From Piliocolobus tephrosceles (Eukaryota; Chordata; Mammalia; Primates; Cercopithecidae), in assembly GCF_002776525.5 (NCBI RefSeq), contig NC_045436.1, positions 97,293,057 to 97,357,056 on the forward strand: DNA of 64,000 bases. Reading direction: 5' to 3'. The position numbers and the translations under genes are program-made. Numbering within the stretch: the stretch's first letter is position 1; the number at the start of each line of letters is the position of its first letter. Below are positions 35,590 through 48,220 of the stretch, in pieces. The notes under the pieces are model-generated. The model was not told where the DNA came from and searched no databases. It saw only the letters and a program-made list of their open reading frames with translations.

Positions 35590-37880
35590 GGGAGGCAGAA
35601 CAAATGACTGAATAAGAGTTTGTCCCCACAAGAACATCAAATTGAACAACTATCCACACAAAAAAAGTACCTTCATAAGAATCAAAAATTAAGTGTCTGA
35701 ACACAGCATCTAGTTCTAACTTCAAATCACTGAAAGAGGCAGTGACAAGAATAGAAAAGACAATCTTGAATTGCTGACTCCACTCTTTCCCTACCCCATA
35801 GCAGTAGCCACTTGGTGCTCAGAGATAATCTATGCACTTAGGGAGAGAGACAGCGCAGTGAATGTGGAACTTTGCGTTGGAAATTAGCGCTCCCTATCAC
35901 AGCAGAAACCTGCACTGAGCAGAACTTACTCAACACCTACAGAGGAAGCATTTTTAGACCAGCTCTAGCCAGAGGAGAATCACCCATCCTAGCAGTCGGA
36001 ACCTGAGGGCTGCCAATCCGCACCACCACGAGCCAAAGTGTTATAAGTTTCTAAATAAACTTGAAAGGCAATCTAGGCGACAAGGACTGCAATTCCTGGT
36101 CAAGTTCTGGTGCCGTGCTGAGCTCAAAGCCAGTGTACTTGAGGGGGTGTGTGACCTAATGAGACATCGGCCATGGTGGTCAAGGGAGTCCTTGTGTCAC
36201 CACTCCCCTAAAGCCAGGTAGTGCAGCTCAAAGCTTTCGGAGCGACTCCTTCCTTCTGTTTGAAGAGAGGAGATGAAAGAGTAAAGAGGATTTTGTCTTG
36301 AAATTTAGACACCAGGTCAGCCACAGTAGGATAGAGCAACAGGAAAAGTCCTGAGATCCCTGTTGTCGGTTCTAGCTTCAGGATGACATTTCTAACCACA
36401 CCCTGGGTGGGAAATCCAGGCAGGATTCATCACCTACTAACTAAAGAGCTCTCGGGCCCTGAATAGCCAGCATTGGTAGCCAGACAGTACTAATCATGGG
36501 CCTCAAACATGTAGGACTCAAACATGTGCTGACTTTGAGTGTGACCCAGCACATTCCCAGCTGTGGTCACCACTGGAAGGGACTCCTGATTGAGAAAAGG
36601 AGAAGGAAGAGTAAAGGAAACTTTGTCTCATAGCTTAGCTACCAGCTTTGCCACAATGGGGTAGAGCACCAAGTGGGCACTTGGGGTCCCCAGTTCCAGA
36701 CCTTGGCACTTGGATAGCATTTCTGGACATGCTGTGAACCAAAGGTGAGTTCACTCCCGTGAAGGGAGAGTCGCAGACCTGGAAGCATTCACCACAAGCT
36801 GAAGAAAGAGTCCCTGGGCCTTGAGTGAACATCAGTGGTAGCCCGGCAGTACTTGCAGTGAGCTTGGGGCAGTGGTGGCCATGGTAGGGACTTTGCTACT
36901 TGTGGAAAGGGAGGAATTAGTAAGAGGACTTTCTCTTGTGTCTTGGGTGCTAGCTCAGCTGTAGCAGAACGGAGCAAAGGGTAGATCCATATGGTTTTGG
37001 AGGCTAGGCCATGGCTCCGCAGTGGCATCTCTGGACCCACACAGAGCCAGGGGGAGCTCACTGCCCTAAAGGGAAGTGGAAAAGCCTTGCTGGCTTTGCC
37101 ACCTGCTGACTGTAGAGAGCTAGGTACTTGAACAAACATAGGCAGTAGCCAGACAGTGGTTTCCATGGACCTTAGGTGAGACCCAGTACCATGCCTGCTT
37201 AAGCTCTGATCCAGAACTGTTCCAATGGTGGTGGCCACAGGCATGTTGTGTCACCCCTCTTCCAGATCCAGGCAGTTTAGTACAAAGAGACACTCCTCAT
37301 TTGTATGGGAGAAAGTAAGGGAAGGGAATCAGAGTCTCTGTCTTGCAATCATTAGAGCTAAGGGCATACCTCTACAAGTCTAAAAGAGTCACATCATTAC
37401 TGGACTTGGGGTGCCCCTAATTCCGATATGGCTGCAGTGACCAAAAACTAATACAACAACACTGAAGTCCCCTCCTTCCTCCCTCTTTTTTTTGAGATGA
37501 AGTCTTGTCTTACTCCGTCACCCAGACTGTAGTGCAGTGGCACAATCTCTGCTCATTGTAATCTCTACCTCCCAAGTTCAAGCAGTTCTCCTTCCTCAGC
37601 CTCCCGGGTAGCTGGGACTACAGACATACACCACAACACCTGGCTAATTTTTGCATTTTTAGTAGAGATGGGGTTTTGCCATGTTGGTCATGCTGGTCTT
37701 GAAATCCTGACCTCAAATTATCTGCCTCCCTCGACCTCCCAAAGTGCTGAGATTACAGGCATGAGCCACTGCACTCAGCCTCAAATATCTTTGAATACCT
37801 GGAAAACCTTCCAAAGAAGGATGGTTATAGATTATTCAATTCTTCAATTGAATATGCCCACATCTAATACCGTTTGTTCT
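35590..37880 (+). mobile_element. Long L1 5' UTR (L1M/L1PB-type), interrupted by Alu
   Basis: About 1.9 kb of relatively GC-rich sequence: AAGGGAGGCAGAACAAATGA, ATCAAATTGAACAACTATCC, TAAATAAACTTGAAAGGCAA, repeated TTTGTCTTG/TTTGTCTCA blocks near 36293, 36621 and 36930, and the end GGGGTGCCCCTAATTCCGAT followed by ATGGCTGCAGTGACCA. Internally it consists of imperfect units of about 320-340 bp. After the Alu (37486-37780), CAAATATCTTTGAATACC continues the 5' UTR. Minus-strand open frames at 36208-36399, 36635-36832 and 36789-37244 lie inside it and are not taken as genes. Confidence 0.7.
37486..37780 (-). mobile_element. Alu (S/J-like), antisense
   Basis: A short T-run, then GAGATGAAGTCTTGTCTTAC through GCCACTGCACTCAGCC. 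It is inserted near the end of the L1 5' UTR. No clear target-site duplication. Confidence 0.92.
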
Positions 37881-37929
37881 CTCATGTAATTATAACATAA
37901 AATTAAATTAAATATTACGTATTTGATTA

Positions 37930-38330
37930 AATATTATTGTATTAAAATATTGAGAAAGCTAAAATTTAGTTCTTTGAATAGATAGATTTAATTAATCAAC
38001 CCTTAACTAGCCTGATCAAAAGAAAAAGAGAGAAGAGAATACAAATTGACAATATCAGGATTGGATAGTGAAAGATGTTAACACGAGATCTTATAGATTT
38101 TAAAAAGACATTAAGAGAATAATTTTGAAAAAACTTAATAACTTACATGAAATAAGGTTTTATAAAAAATAACTTGCCCAAAGTGACACAATATGAAACA
38201 GATAATCTGAATACCTTAACAAACTATTAAATCAATAAAATTTACCACCAGCTTTCCCACAAAGAGAAGTCTAACCAAGTTTGTTTCATTGATGAATTCT
38301 TTGAAACAAATAAAAAACACCTTAAGTAAT
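37930..38330 (+). mobile_element. L1 ORF2 remnant
   Basis: TTAGTTCTTTGAATAGATAG, CTAGCCTGATCAAAAGAAAA, AGAGAGAAGAGAATACAAAT and CATTGATGAATTCTTTGAAA are decayed L1 ORF2 landmarks. It probably belongs to the same L1 as the 5' UTR at 35590, with ORF1 lost. Confidence 0.65.
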
Positions 38331-38615
38331 TTTTTTTTTTTTTTGACACCTAGTCTTGCTCTGTCTCCCAGGCTGGAGTATAGTGGCAGAATCTTGGGTC
38401 TCGGCTCACTGCAACCTCCACCTCCTGGGTTCAAGTGATTACTGCTTCAGCCTCTGAGTAGCTGGGAATACAGATGTATGCCACAACACCTAGCTAAATT
38501 TTGTATTTTTAGTAGGGACAGATTTCACCATATTGGCCAGGCTGGTTTCGAACTCCTGACTTCAGGTGATCTAACCACCTCAGCCTCCCAAAGTGCTGGG
38601 ATTACAGACATGAGC
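38331..38615 (-). mobile_element. Alu, antisense, lacking its first bases
   Basis: T14 run, then a full right-to-left Alu to GGGATTACAGACATGAGC. The CACCGCGCCCGGCC end is missing, so the copy is 5' truncated by about 15 bases. No convincing target-site duplication. Confidence 0.9.
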
Positions 38616-38682
38616 TCTGAGATCTAATTAACTTGAATAAAGATATTTTATAATTGTTTTAGAATTTTCAAAGATTTTTAAA

Positions 38683-40421
38683 CTTTTTTTCAAAATGAGT
38701 TCAGGAAGTTTACTAAGTTTTAGGAGAGTAATTGCAGTGGTGAATTTTTAAAAATAATTTTAGATTAAGGATTCACAAGTGCAGGTATTGAAATGGGTGT
38801 ATTGCGTGATGCTGTGTGTGGGATTTTGGTGAACTTGTCACTCAAATAGTGAACGTAGTACTCAATAGCCAGCTTTCAACGCTTGCCCTGATCTTTCCCA
38901 CCTATTTTGTGGCATCTCCAGTGTCTGTTGTTTCCAATTTCATTTTTATGTGTAACCAGTCTTTACTTCCCGTTTGTAAGTGAGAACATGTGGGATTTGA
39001 TCTTCTATTTCTGCTTTCAAGTCACTTAGGATAATGGTCTCCAATGGCATCCATGTTGCTGCAAAGGACATATTTTCACGCTTTTTTTATGGCTGCAGAG
39101 TGTTACATGATCTATATGTATCATTTTTATCCAATTCACTATTGATGGACACAGATTTATTCCCTGTCTTTGCTATTGTGAATAGTAATGCAATAAACAT
39201 ATGAGTGCAGGTGTCTTTGATAAATACCCATATCGTTTTTAATAGCGGCTGTAATAATTTATATTCGCACTAACAGTGTATAAGCATTCCCTTTTCTCTA
39301 CATTCTTGCCAACATAGGCTGTTTTTTGACTTATTAATAATAGCCATCTGACTAGTGTGATATAATATATCATTGTCGTTTTACTTTTCTCTTATTGTTT
39401 ATACTTACAATGTATCATCGTGGTCTTAGTTTGTATTTCTCTGATAATTAGTGATGTTGAACATTTTTTTTCATGTTTGTTGGTCACGTCTACATATTGT
39501 TTTGAGAAATGTCTGTTCACGTCCTTTACCCACTATTTATGCAGTTATTTGTTTTTATTTTCTTGGTCTTTTGTTTAAGATCCTTATAGATTCTGGATAG
39601 TAGTCCTTTGTTGGATGCATAGTTGCAAATATTTTCTCCAATTCTGTAGGTTGTCTGTTTACTCTGTTGTTTGTTTCTTTTGCTGTGCGGCTCTTTTCAT
39701 TTCATTAAGTTCCATTTGTCAATTATTGTTTTTGTTGCAATTGCTTTTGAGGTCTTGGGTCATAAATTATTTTCTAGGCCAATGTCCAGAAGACTCATTC
39801 CTATGTTTATGGCTTAGGATATTTATGGCTTAACCAAGGAGGTGAAATACCTCTACTATAAGAATTATAAAAGACCTGTGAAAGAAATAATAAATCACCC
39901 GAACAAATGGAAAAACATCCTATGCTTATGGATTAGAAGAATCATTATTAAAATGACCACACTACCCCAAGCAATTTACCGATTAAACACAATTCTTATC
40001 AAATTGCCATCATTTTTCAGAGAATTAGAAAAAAAAAAATCAATTCTAAGATGCATATGGAATGAAAAAAGAGCCTGAATAGCCAAAGCAAGCCTAAGCA
40101 AAAAGAACAAAAAACAAAGCCAGAGGCTTCACATTACTTGACTTCAAACTATACTATAAGGCTATAGTAACCAAAACATAATGGTACTGGTATGGAAATA
40201 GACACATAGATCTATGCAACAGAATAGAGAAACCAGAATTAAGCCACAGAACTATAACCAACTGATCTTCAAAGTCATCAAAACTAAACAACAAGGAATG
40301 CTCACCTTATTCAATAAATGGCGCCAGGAAAACTGTCTAAACTTATGCAGAAGAGTGAAACTGAACCCTTATCTTCCACCATATGCAAAAATTAACTCAA
40401 AATGACATTAAAGATTTAAAT
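38683..40421 (-). mobile_element. Twin-primed (5'-inverted) L1 with possible 3' transduction
   Basis: About 38745-39830 is L1 3' UTR and ORF2 end on the minus strand. About 39832-40420 is the immediately upstream ORF2 segment on the plus strand (ACCAAGGAGGTGAAATACCT to AACTCAAAATGACATTAAAG). Near-identical CAAAGATTTTT(T)AAA copies flank the whole unit (38669-38682 and 40422-40436). Between a left T7 run and the L1 3' end lie about 54 bases (38691-38744) not recognised as L1. Open frames inside (39842-40078, 40214-40405) are broken ORF2 pieces. Confidence 0.8.
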
Positions 40422-40436
40422 CAAAGATTTTTTAAA

Positions 40437-42760
40437 AATCATTACATTCACTATTTTGGCAATAGAGTGATTATCTCATAAAAGGATGTAGGCAAATGTA
40501 GTGCAAAGAGGCAAAGTCTAAATGAACTGTGTTTTTGTAGGTACACTAAGATTTATCAACACTACAAGAGATTTATTAATACATGTGACTATATGTATTC
40601 CATTATTACGTCAGAGCATGCATTTCAAGCTTTTCTACATGTTGTTCTCATAACAGATTGTCTTATATTGAAGTAAAATATGCATTGGTATTTGATACAT
40701 AATATTTTTGAAAACAATAAATAAAACTCAAGGAAGAAAGAGTTGAGAAGGAATTGTGATGTAATCATTTTCTTTTAAAGAAAGCATGAAGAAGAATATA
40801 AAAAATAAAGGAAAAGTAGTTCAAGAGCTAGATGCTATTCCTCATCTATGGCTTTATTATACTTACTGCCTACAATAAATAAGAAAAATTATAACTGTTT
40901 ACTATTCATGATGTTAAAGAGTAAGTGAATCCTGTAAGTGAGCACTTATGTCAAAGTAGCCAGTAAAGCTACAGTAAAATTACATTTATTTTACTTTATT
41001 TATGTAAACAATAATTTTAAGTTCTATGGAAGAGATGCCTGGGTGAGGATCACTTTACATATTGTTTGCAGATACTATATGAAGGGAGCACATGATTAGT
41101 TAAGATAATCCTTATACATTTATTTTTAAATTATAAATGCCAAAATAAAGAAATGGAAATCACAATAGCAAAGAGAAAATGAAGGGCCTGAATATGTGCC
41201 CAGATGTTCTACAAGATAATTAATTTACAAGACAGAATCTAGTAGAATAAAGAAAATAAAATGGAACTGGCTAGGTTAATAAACTTTCTACAAAACTTTT
41301 GAAGTTTTTTTTTTTAATATAAATGTAAATGGACCAGTTCCCTTGAGCAAGTAAAATAATTACATTGATTGGCTAATATGATATTACAGCAATTTAAAGA
41401 AAGGACAAGAAGGTCCAAATTCTTCTGGAGCTCTATCTTTAATAAATTTAAGATTTTAAATATAAGATTACTTAATCTGGAACTTCAAAAGAATCTTCAA
41501 AAGAGTTTGTGGTCTTGTGTCTTTTTTCTTCAGGTACAATACTTTGAAGCCTTTAAAAATATATGCCTAGGTTTATGACTCCATTCGAAGATTTCTCGTT
41601 TATTTTGTCTTAATTAAAAATATTTTTGCATTGTATGGGTACTAAAAGTAAGTATTATAAAGAATGACAGATGAGTGAGCTACAGCTTTCTAAGATATCT
41701 TTGGCGATTGTCTACAGTTTCTTCCATAGATGCATGGTTCAAAAATGTAGGGTTGATGGTGAAGAATATGGACACTACAAATAAAAGATAAACTGCCAGA
41801 TCTGTCAGCAGAAAAAATATATAAAAGTGGATTTTCTAGGGAGCAGCATGAGTAATCCCTTTCCTAGAACCAAAATAATTCTTTGTTACTGTCATAGTTC
41901 TTGCTGAATATGTAACTGACATTTGTGACAAACCAGTGTTTGTGACAGCTAGAAACATGAATCTCCAATGTTATTGTTCCCTATTTATGTGATTAATGGT
42001 CAAACAGCAGCAGCAAGAGTCAGAAGACAATTTAGCAGTCTACTATGTCACAAGAGCATCCATTTGTAAGCTTTTACTTTCTTAAACAAAAATGACAAGC
42101 CTTTCTTGTCAAAAGATTGACAGGAACAAAAATGGAAGGTTTACTCAGATCTGATAAAAATGTGTGTATTTGAAACACTCGTGTTTGCTTAACTGTACTT
42201 TGTGATATACGTTGGAATGTACTTCACATTTTTTACTGTAGAGCCATGCAGTTGTCCCATTATTTCAGTAAAATTGTACTTAAAAGACTTTCAACCAGTA
42301 ATATGTGAATAATGGGTGAACTGTATGTGTTTGAATTCCGAAGGTAAAATACCTGCTTGAACTATTCTCTGAATTATGGAGGAAAATTGGGGAACATTTA
42401 CAAATTATTTTCTTCTTATGATATGTGTAAGTGATGTCTAACGTAAGGAGTTTGCCTGTTATATTGTTCTTGTTTTACTTTAATCTACTAAAAATCCAGA
42501 AAGTACCAGATTACTTTTGCAACCAGAAAAGTCCCTGAGACTTATTCTATACATAGAGTAAACAGTCCCATTCAGAAGTCAAACATCAAGCCCAGTAATT
42601 TATAAATTCATCATGTCACATTTTAAATTTATTAATCAATTAATCTAAAGTTGAGTTTACTATTGTAATGATTTGAAAAATTAATCTAAATGCATGAGAT
42701 AGAATTGATTATCTTTCTCATGAGACAGATATGTCTCATTTCCAGAGACAAATGATCTGA
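40437..42760. other. AT-rich sequence, no gene seen
   Basis: No recognised gene or transposon. The open frame at 41369-41578 is short and unrecognised. Confidence 0.5.
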
Positions 42761-42764
42761 AATA

Positions 42765-42875
42765 TCTTTTTAGCCATGTCACCTCCAACATGTTAACATC
42801 TATAAGCCTCAGTTTCCTTATCAATAAAATGAAACTAATATAATAATCTCAAATAATGTTTATGATAATTAAAAT
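42765..42875 (+). mobile_element. MIR SINE fragment
   Basis: CATGTCACCTCCAACATGTT followed by AAGCCTCAGTTTCCTTATCA and ATAAAATGAAACTAATATAA matches the central part of MIR. Confidence 0.75.
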
Positions 42876-42879
42876 AAAT

Positions 42880-45800
42880 GGTCCAGATTTCAGAGCAAAA
42901 TGTCCAACTAGATTGTCTTGGAAAAGCTGCCAGCAAGGCATCAAAATGACTGGCACACACTAAGACATCTTTCAGAGGGGAAGCATTGAGAGTGGACAGA
43001 GGGAAGACACAGAACCTGGGCTGAAGGGGGAGGAAGCTGGGAACCCCACACAGGGCTATCATGCACCAGGACTTGTTCCTGGCCCCCAGTGACTCCAGAG
43101 GAATCTGTGAGTTGAATTGGCAAGAAGCAAGTCGCTCTTGCCAAGGCCACTGGAATTCTAGCAGGAGGAGACCTCTTGACAACAGTGGACACTTGATTTG
43201 GCAGAGAAAGTTGTTTAGAGAAGTGGCAGGGGAAGCACTCCAGTCAGTATGAAGCCCAGAGGGTTTGGTGTGGGAGTCTGTAAAGTGGAAGATGTTCAAG
43301 GATGCTCATCTCCCTAGGCTTGACCTGCTCCCATAGGAGTTGTTAGCCCTAAGGGAACTGTCGGACCTGAACTCTGCATGGCAGTCTTGTCCATCAGACA
43401 AGGCTGGTCTGACCTGAGTACCCTTTGGTCTGCTGGCCTCTCCTGGGGCCCCAGTTTGGCTGTGCCTGCTTGAAATGTAGCCTCGGGTGCTGCAATTGGT
43501 TGAAAATATAACCCACAGGAAATTAGGTAATTGAAATATTAGGCACATTCATTAAAATGACTTTACTTCATATCTGTAATGAGGTAAGATACAATCTAAC
43601 AGGAATTATGGTGAACAATCCAAAGAAAATTCCATAACTAGAAATATAAAAACAAATATTATAAAGTCAATACGGAAATTAGTAGTAGAATGTATTAATT
43701 CAAAAATAGTAATATATGTCGGAAGACTATATGCAAAATTAAGCATGTGTTGACAAAATGACTGAAAATGTAAATGAGATATAAAAAATAAAGAGATAAG
43801 CCCTTACATATTTTACTGAAATTTTAGAAGACTGGAAAAGAAAATAAAGCATAGCAATATTTTTGGAGTTAAGAATTTCCTGAAACTAATAAAGGTTATC
43901 AAGTCGCAATAACAGAAACTCTATGAAATGCAAGGAAGTAAATACAAATCAAATCATTTTGAAATACAGCAATGAAAATTCCAAAAGTCAGAGAAAACAT
44001 AAAACTCAATCCCTTGTTGAGTTATCAAGGGATAATAATAGATTTACTTTCAAAGGGAAAAACCAGATAAACACCTAATTTCTCAACAGAAAACAAATAC
44101 TGGAAGTCAGAAAATACTGAAATGGTATCTTCACAGTGCTGAAGTACAATATTCCCTTGTCTAAAACTTTATATTCTGTGATATCATCCTACAAAAAAAC
44201 AAAAAACCCAACAATGTACTGCAAACTGCACCACAGTGTTGTTCATCAGAAGAAACTCATTACAATGAAGAAGAAACAGCAATAGAAAGGCTAAATATAT
44301 GTGTAATCTAAGTAAACATTAACTATGTAAAAGAATATTGTGTCTTGTAGAGTATATATTTTTATGTATTACATATATTTAAATATCTTAAGTATAATAT
44401 ATTAAATATTAATACATATGTCATATATGTATATGTACGTCATATACAAAAACATAAAACAACAATCACATATAAGCCTTGCCAGGGTAAGTGGAGCTAA
44501 AGTGTTTGGAAATTTATTTTGTTGTACTCTAGTAATGAATGTTGCAACCTAGAGTGAAAAACAAAATGAAATGTGGAAGAGTGAAAATAATGCAATCAAC
44601 AAGCCAATAAAGACAAATAAATCAAACATAATAAAGTAATAAAATAGCGATGAAACAACCTAGAACAATCAAGGCACAGAAAAAAAAACAGTTGATAAAT
44701 TTGAAGTAAACTGTTATGTTGAAATGAACTAAATACTTTAAATCATAACAAATATTTTTTTCCAGCTGGATTAAAATATATATTTCAAAAAGAGAAAATA
44801 ATATCATCCATTTCTTCTAAAATATAGAGTCACAAAATACTAAATTAGAATGATATAAAAATACATTTAGTACAAATCTTAACCTGATTTAAGTTGATGT
44901 GATTTCAGTAAAGGTAGACAAAACAGATTTTAAGGAAAATAATAATTACTAGAAGTAAAGAACAATATTTCTAAGAGTAAAGTTCATCTGAAAGACATAG
45001 TATTCTAAATTTGTGTTCTTACCATACATTTGATAACATAGACTCAAAATATGCAAACAAAAATGGGCAGAATTAAAAAATCATATTTACGAGCCAAAAA
45101 TAGGAATAAAAGAATTAAGACATCTTTCTCAATAAATGAAGAAACAGGATAAAAATTAATAAGTATTTGAAACATATAAATTAAGCAATTAAAAATTTGA
45201 CAATGTCTACAGGATAATGTGTCAAAAATATTATTTATAAGTACAAATAAAATATTTTCAAAAATTGACAAAATGCTGGATCATATAATTTCAAATATTA
45301 AAAATTATATAGAATATGTTCTCAAACCATAGGAAAATGACATTAGAAGTCATTGATAAACGTCTCTAATTGTTTATAAATTAAGCTGCATATTTCTAAT
45401 TAACCTTGAATCAAAAAATAAAATTAAAAATTATAAAATATTTTTAAATTTTATGGTGGTAAATATGTAACCTTAAAACTTATTAGATGAAGTTACAGCT
45501 GTATTTAAAAAGATTTATGCAAACAGGTAATGAAGAAGTGCTGAAAAACAGTAAGTGACCATTTATCTCAAGAATACAGATACATAAGAAGAAATTAAAT
45601 TCAGAGACTAGAAGAAACCATATAAAAGGTAAGTGAAAAACAATTAGTGATATTGGATAAAATAAAGCAATAGAAAAGATTAAGAATATAAAAAGTTGAT
45701 TCTCAGGAAAGGCTAATACATTTGCTAAGAGCCAATCTAGGAGAATAGAGAGTCCACATAATTAATACCACAAATAAAAATGATGGTACCACAACAGATA

Positions 45801-47905
45801 ATATAAGACATGAAAGGGTGAGTGTAAAAGAGGAGAATCCATAATTTGCCAATTTTGTTAATGCTTGGATAATATAGATAGTAAAGGAGAATTTTAATTT
45901 TTTCTTCCTGTTTTCCTTTCTCTAACTCTCAAGGAATTTACCTCTCAATAAAAATTATAAACTTCCACCTAAAGAGATTTCCAAGACCAAATAGCTTCAT
46001 GCATGAATTCTATTATGCATAAAACGAAGAAAAAATAAGAATCTTAAGTGAATTAAGATGATAAAAAAATGAAATATTAGCCACTTACTGTATGTGGTGA
46101 GCACAAACTTGATAGCAATATTAATCATGATATGAAGATTACCAAACATTGAAGTTCAGTTATGAGCATAGGTGCAGAGATCCTAAACAAAATAATAAAC
46201 ACCCTGAATATAATAAAATAATACATCAAGACCAATCTGTATTTTCTCAATTAATATGAGTTTGGTTCAAAATTTTAAAATCAAGTTAATCTCAGTAGAT
46301 ACAGAACAATAGTTTGTTAAGATTTAACACGCATTAAAAATCGTTTAAGTCTTATCAAACTAAGAATGCAATGGATCTTTTGAATGTAATAATGGGTAAA
46401 GAAAGACAAACAAAAATATTGCACTATAATTTTAAAGTATATCATGAGATCAATATAGAAACCAGTATTTTCACAATGTTACCACCATTACTATTTACCA
46501 TTGTAGTAGAAGCCTGAGCAAGTGCAACTGTGCAAAAAAAAAAAAAAGAGTTTTAAAATTTAGATGAAAGATCACATACATAGAAAATTAAAAAGATGAT
46601 CAATGATATTGGACACCTTTTCATATGCCTGCTTGCCATTTGTATGTCTCTTCATTATTTTTGTATTTTTTCTAAAATAATGGACACGTGCAGAACGTGC
46701 AGGTTTGTTACATAGTTATATACGTGCCATGGTGAAATGCAAATCAAAACTACTCTGAGATATCACCTCATCCCAGTGAAAACTGTTTTTATCCAAATCT
46801 CTCGTATAAAAGATAGGAAACAACAAATGCTAGCAAGGATGTGGAGAAAAGGAAACCCTTGTACACCATTGGTTGGGATGTAAATTAGTACAACCACTAT
46901 AGAGAACAATTTCCAAATTCCTTAAAGAACTAAAAACTGAGCTACCATATGCTATAGCAATCTCACTGCTGGATATATCCAAAAGAAAGGGCATCAGTAT
47001 ATTGAAGAGATATCTGTACTCCTGTGTTATTTGCAGCACTATTTACAATAGACAAGATTTGGAAGCAACCTAAGTGTCCATTAATAGATAAATGGATCAT
47101 GGAGTACTATTCAGCCATAAATAGAGTGAGATCTAGTCATTTGCAACAACATAAATGGAATTGAAGATCTTCCTGTTAAGTGAAATAAGTCAGGCCCAGA
47201 AAGACAAACATTGCATATTCTCACTTATTTGTGGGAACTAAAAATCAAAATGATTGAACTCGTGAACACACAGATTAGAAGGATGGTTACCAGAGACTGA
47301 AAATGGTAGTTGGGGGCTTGGGGGGAGGTGGGGATGGTTAATGGGTTTAAAAATGTAGTTAGAAAGAGTAAAGAAGACCCACTATTTGTAGCACAACAGG
47401 GTGACTATAAGTAATAATAACAATTGGATATTTTAAAATAATTTAAAAAGTGTAATTGGATCCTTTGCAACTCAAAGGATAAATGCTTGAGTGGATAGAT
47501 ATCTCATTCTCCATGAAGTGCTTATCCCATTGCATTTCAGTATCAAAACATCTCACTACCTTGTGAACACATGCACCTACAATGCATCTACGATTAAAAA
47601 TTAAAAAATTAAAAAAAACAAATAAAAAAAAGAAAATTAAAAAGAAACTACAATGAATGAACATAATGAATAAGCTCATTTAGTCCAGTTCCTAGATAAA
47701 AAGTTGACATTCAAAATTATATATGCCAAAAATAAACACTTGAAACATAAATTAAAAATAAAAAGAAATAACTTGTACTATAGCTTCAAGATGTTAAAAT
47801 GGCAACAAATAAATTTTTAAAAAATGGTTAGTAAGACCTCTACATAGAAAATTCAAATTATTGAGAAAAGTTAAACATAATCTAAATAAATGGAGGGATA
47901 TTCTA
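42880..47905 (+). mobile_element. Decayed but collinear L1M (5' UTR, ORF1, ORF2), interrupted
   Basis: A GC-richer block at 42880-43530 (AGAACCTGGGCTGAAGGGGG, CTCATCTCCCTAGGCTTGAC, CTGCTGGCCTCTCCTGGGGC) resembles an L1M 5' UTR. ORF1-like sequence follows (about 43600-44200, e.g. ACTGGAAGTCAGAAAATACT), then ORF2-like sequence (45050-46560, e.g. TTCCAAGACCAAATAGCTTC and GAGATCCTAAACAAAATAAT). After a younger L1 at 46597-47630, ORF2-like sequence resumes to CTAAATAAATGGAGGGATAT near 47900. Open frames in it (42835-43299, 43306-43548 and others) are not genes. Confidence 0.65.
46597..47630 (+). mobile_element. L1 3' end with inverted 5' segment and target-site duplication
   Basis: Three pieces. 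46597-46653 is an ORF2 segment on the minus strand (CCTTTTCATATGCCTGCTTG). 46654-46733 resembles a minus-strand L1PA-type 3' end (CGTGCAGGTTTGTTACATAG). 46734-47630 is the downstream ORF2 end and 3' UTR on the plus strand, to an A-rich tail. AGAAAATTAAAAAGA flanks the unit at 46582-46596 and 47631-47645. Confidence 0.8.
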
Positions 47906-47929
47906 GTATTTATGTCACTAAAAACACAA

Positions 47930-48215
47930 TTGCAAAGAGAAACCCAAGGACAGATCCTAGGGATATACCAATGATGAGAGACAATGGAGAAGAAAAGAAA
48001 TCAAGATGGACAGAGGAGAGCATGAGAGAGGAGAAAATCAGTGTCAACGTGGTGCTGAGAAGCTAAGCAACATGTTAAGAACAAAAGCTTGATCACTTGG
48101 ATCAAAGGCAGTAGGCAGGTGAGATAAATGAGATAAACCTTAAAATGGGCTATTAGATGAAAGGATGTTTTCAAGGAGTAATGAGAGAGGAGAAATTCAA
48201 GACAGACCGTTAAGT
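47930..48215 (+). mobile_element. Ancient interspersed repeat, same family as 30395-31190 (tentative)
   Basis: GGACAGATCCTAGGGATATA, GAAGCTAAGCAACATGTTAA and ATGTTTTCAAGGAGTAATGA resemble the downstream part of the old repeat proposed at 30395-31190. Confidence 0.4.
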
Positions 48216-48220
48216 ATAGA

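Noticed and set aside
36789..37244. 151-codon minus-strand open frame
   Set aside because: It lies wholly inside a plus-strand L1 5' UTR. GC-richer repeat DNA gives long chance frames, and no known protein is recognised.
42835..43299. 154-codon minus-strand open frame, the longest in the window
   Set aside because: It spans a MIR remnant and an L1M 5' UTR-like block in antisense. No domain is recognised and no gene context is visible.
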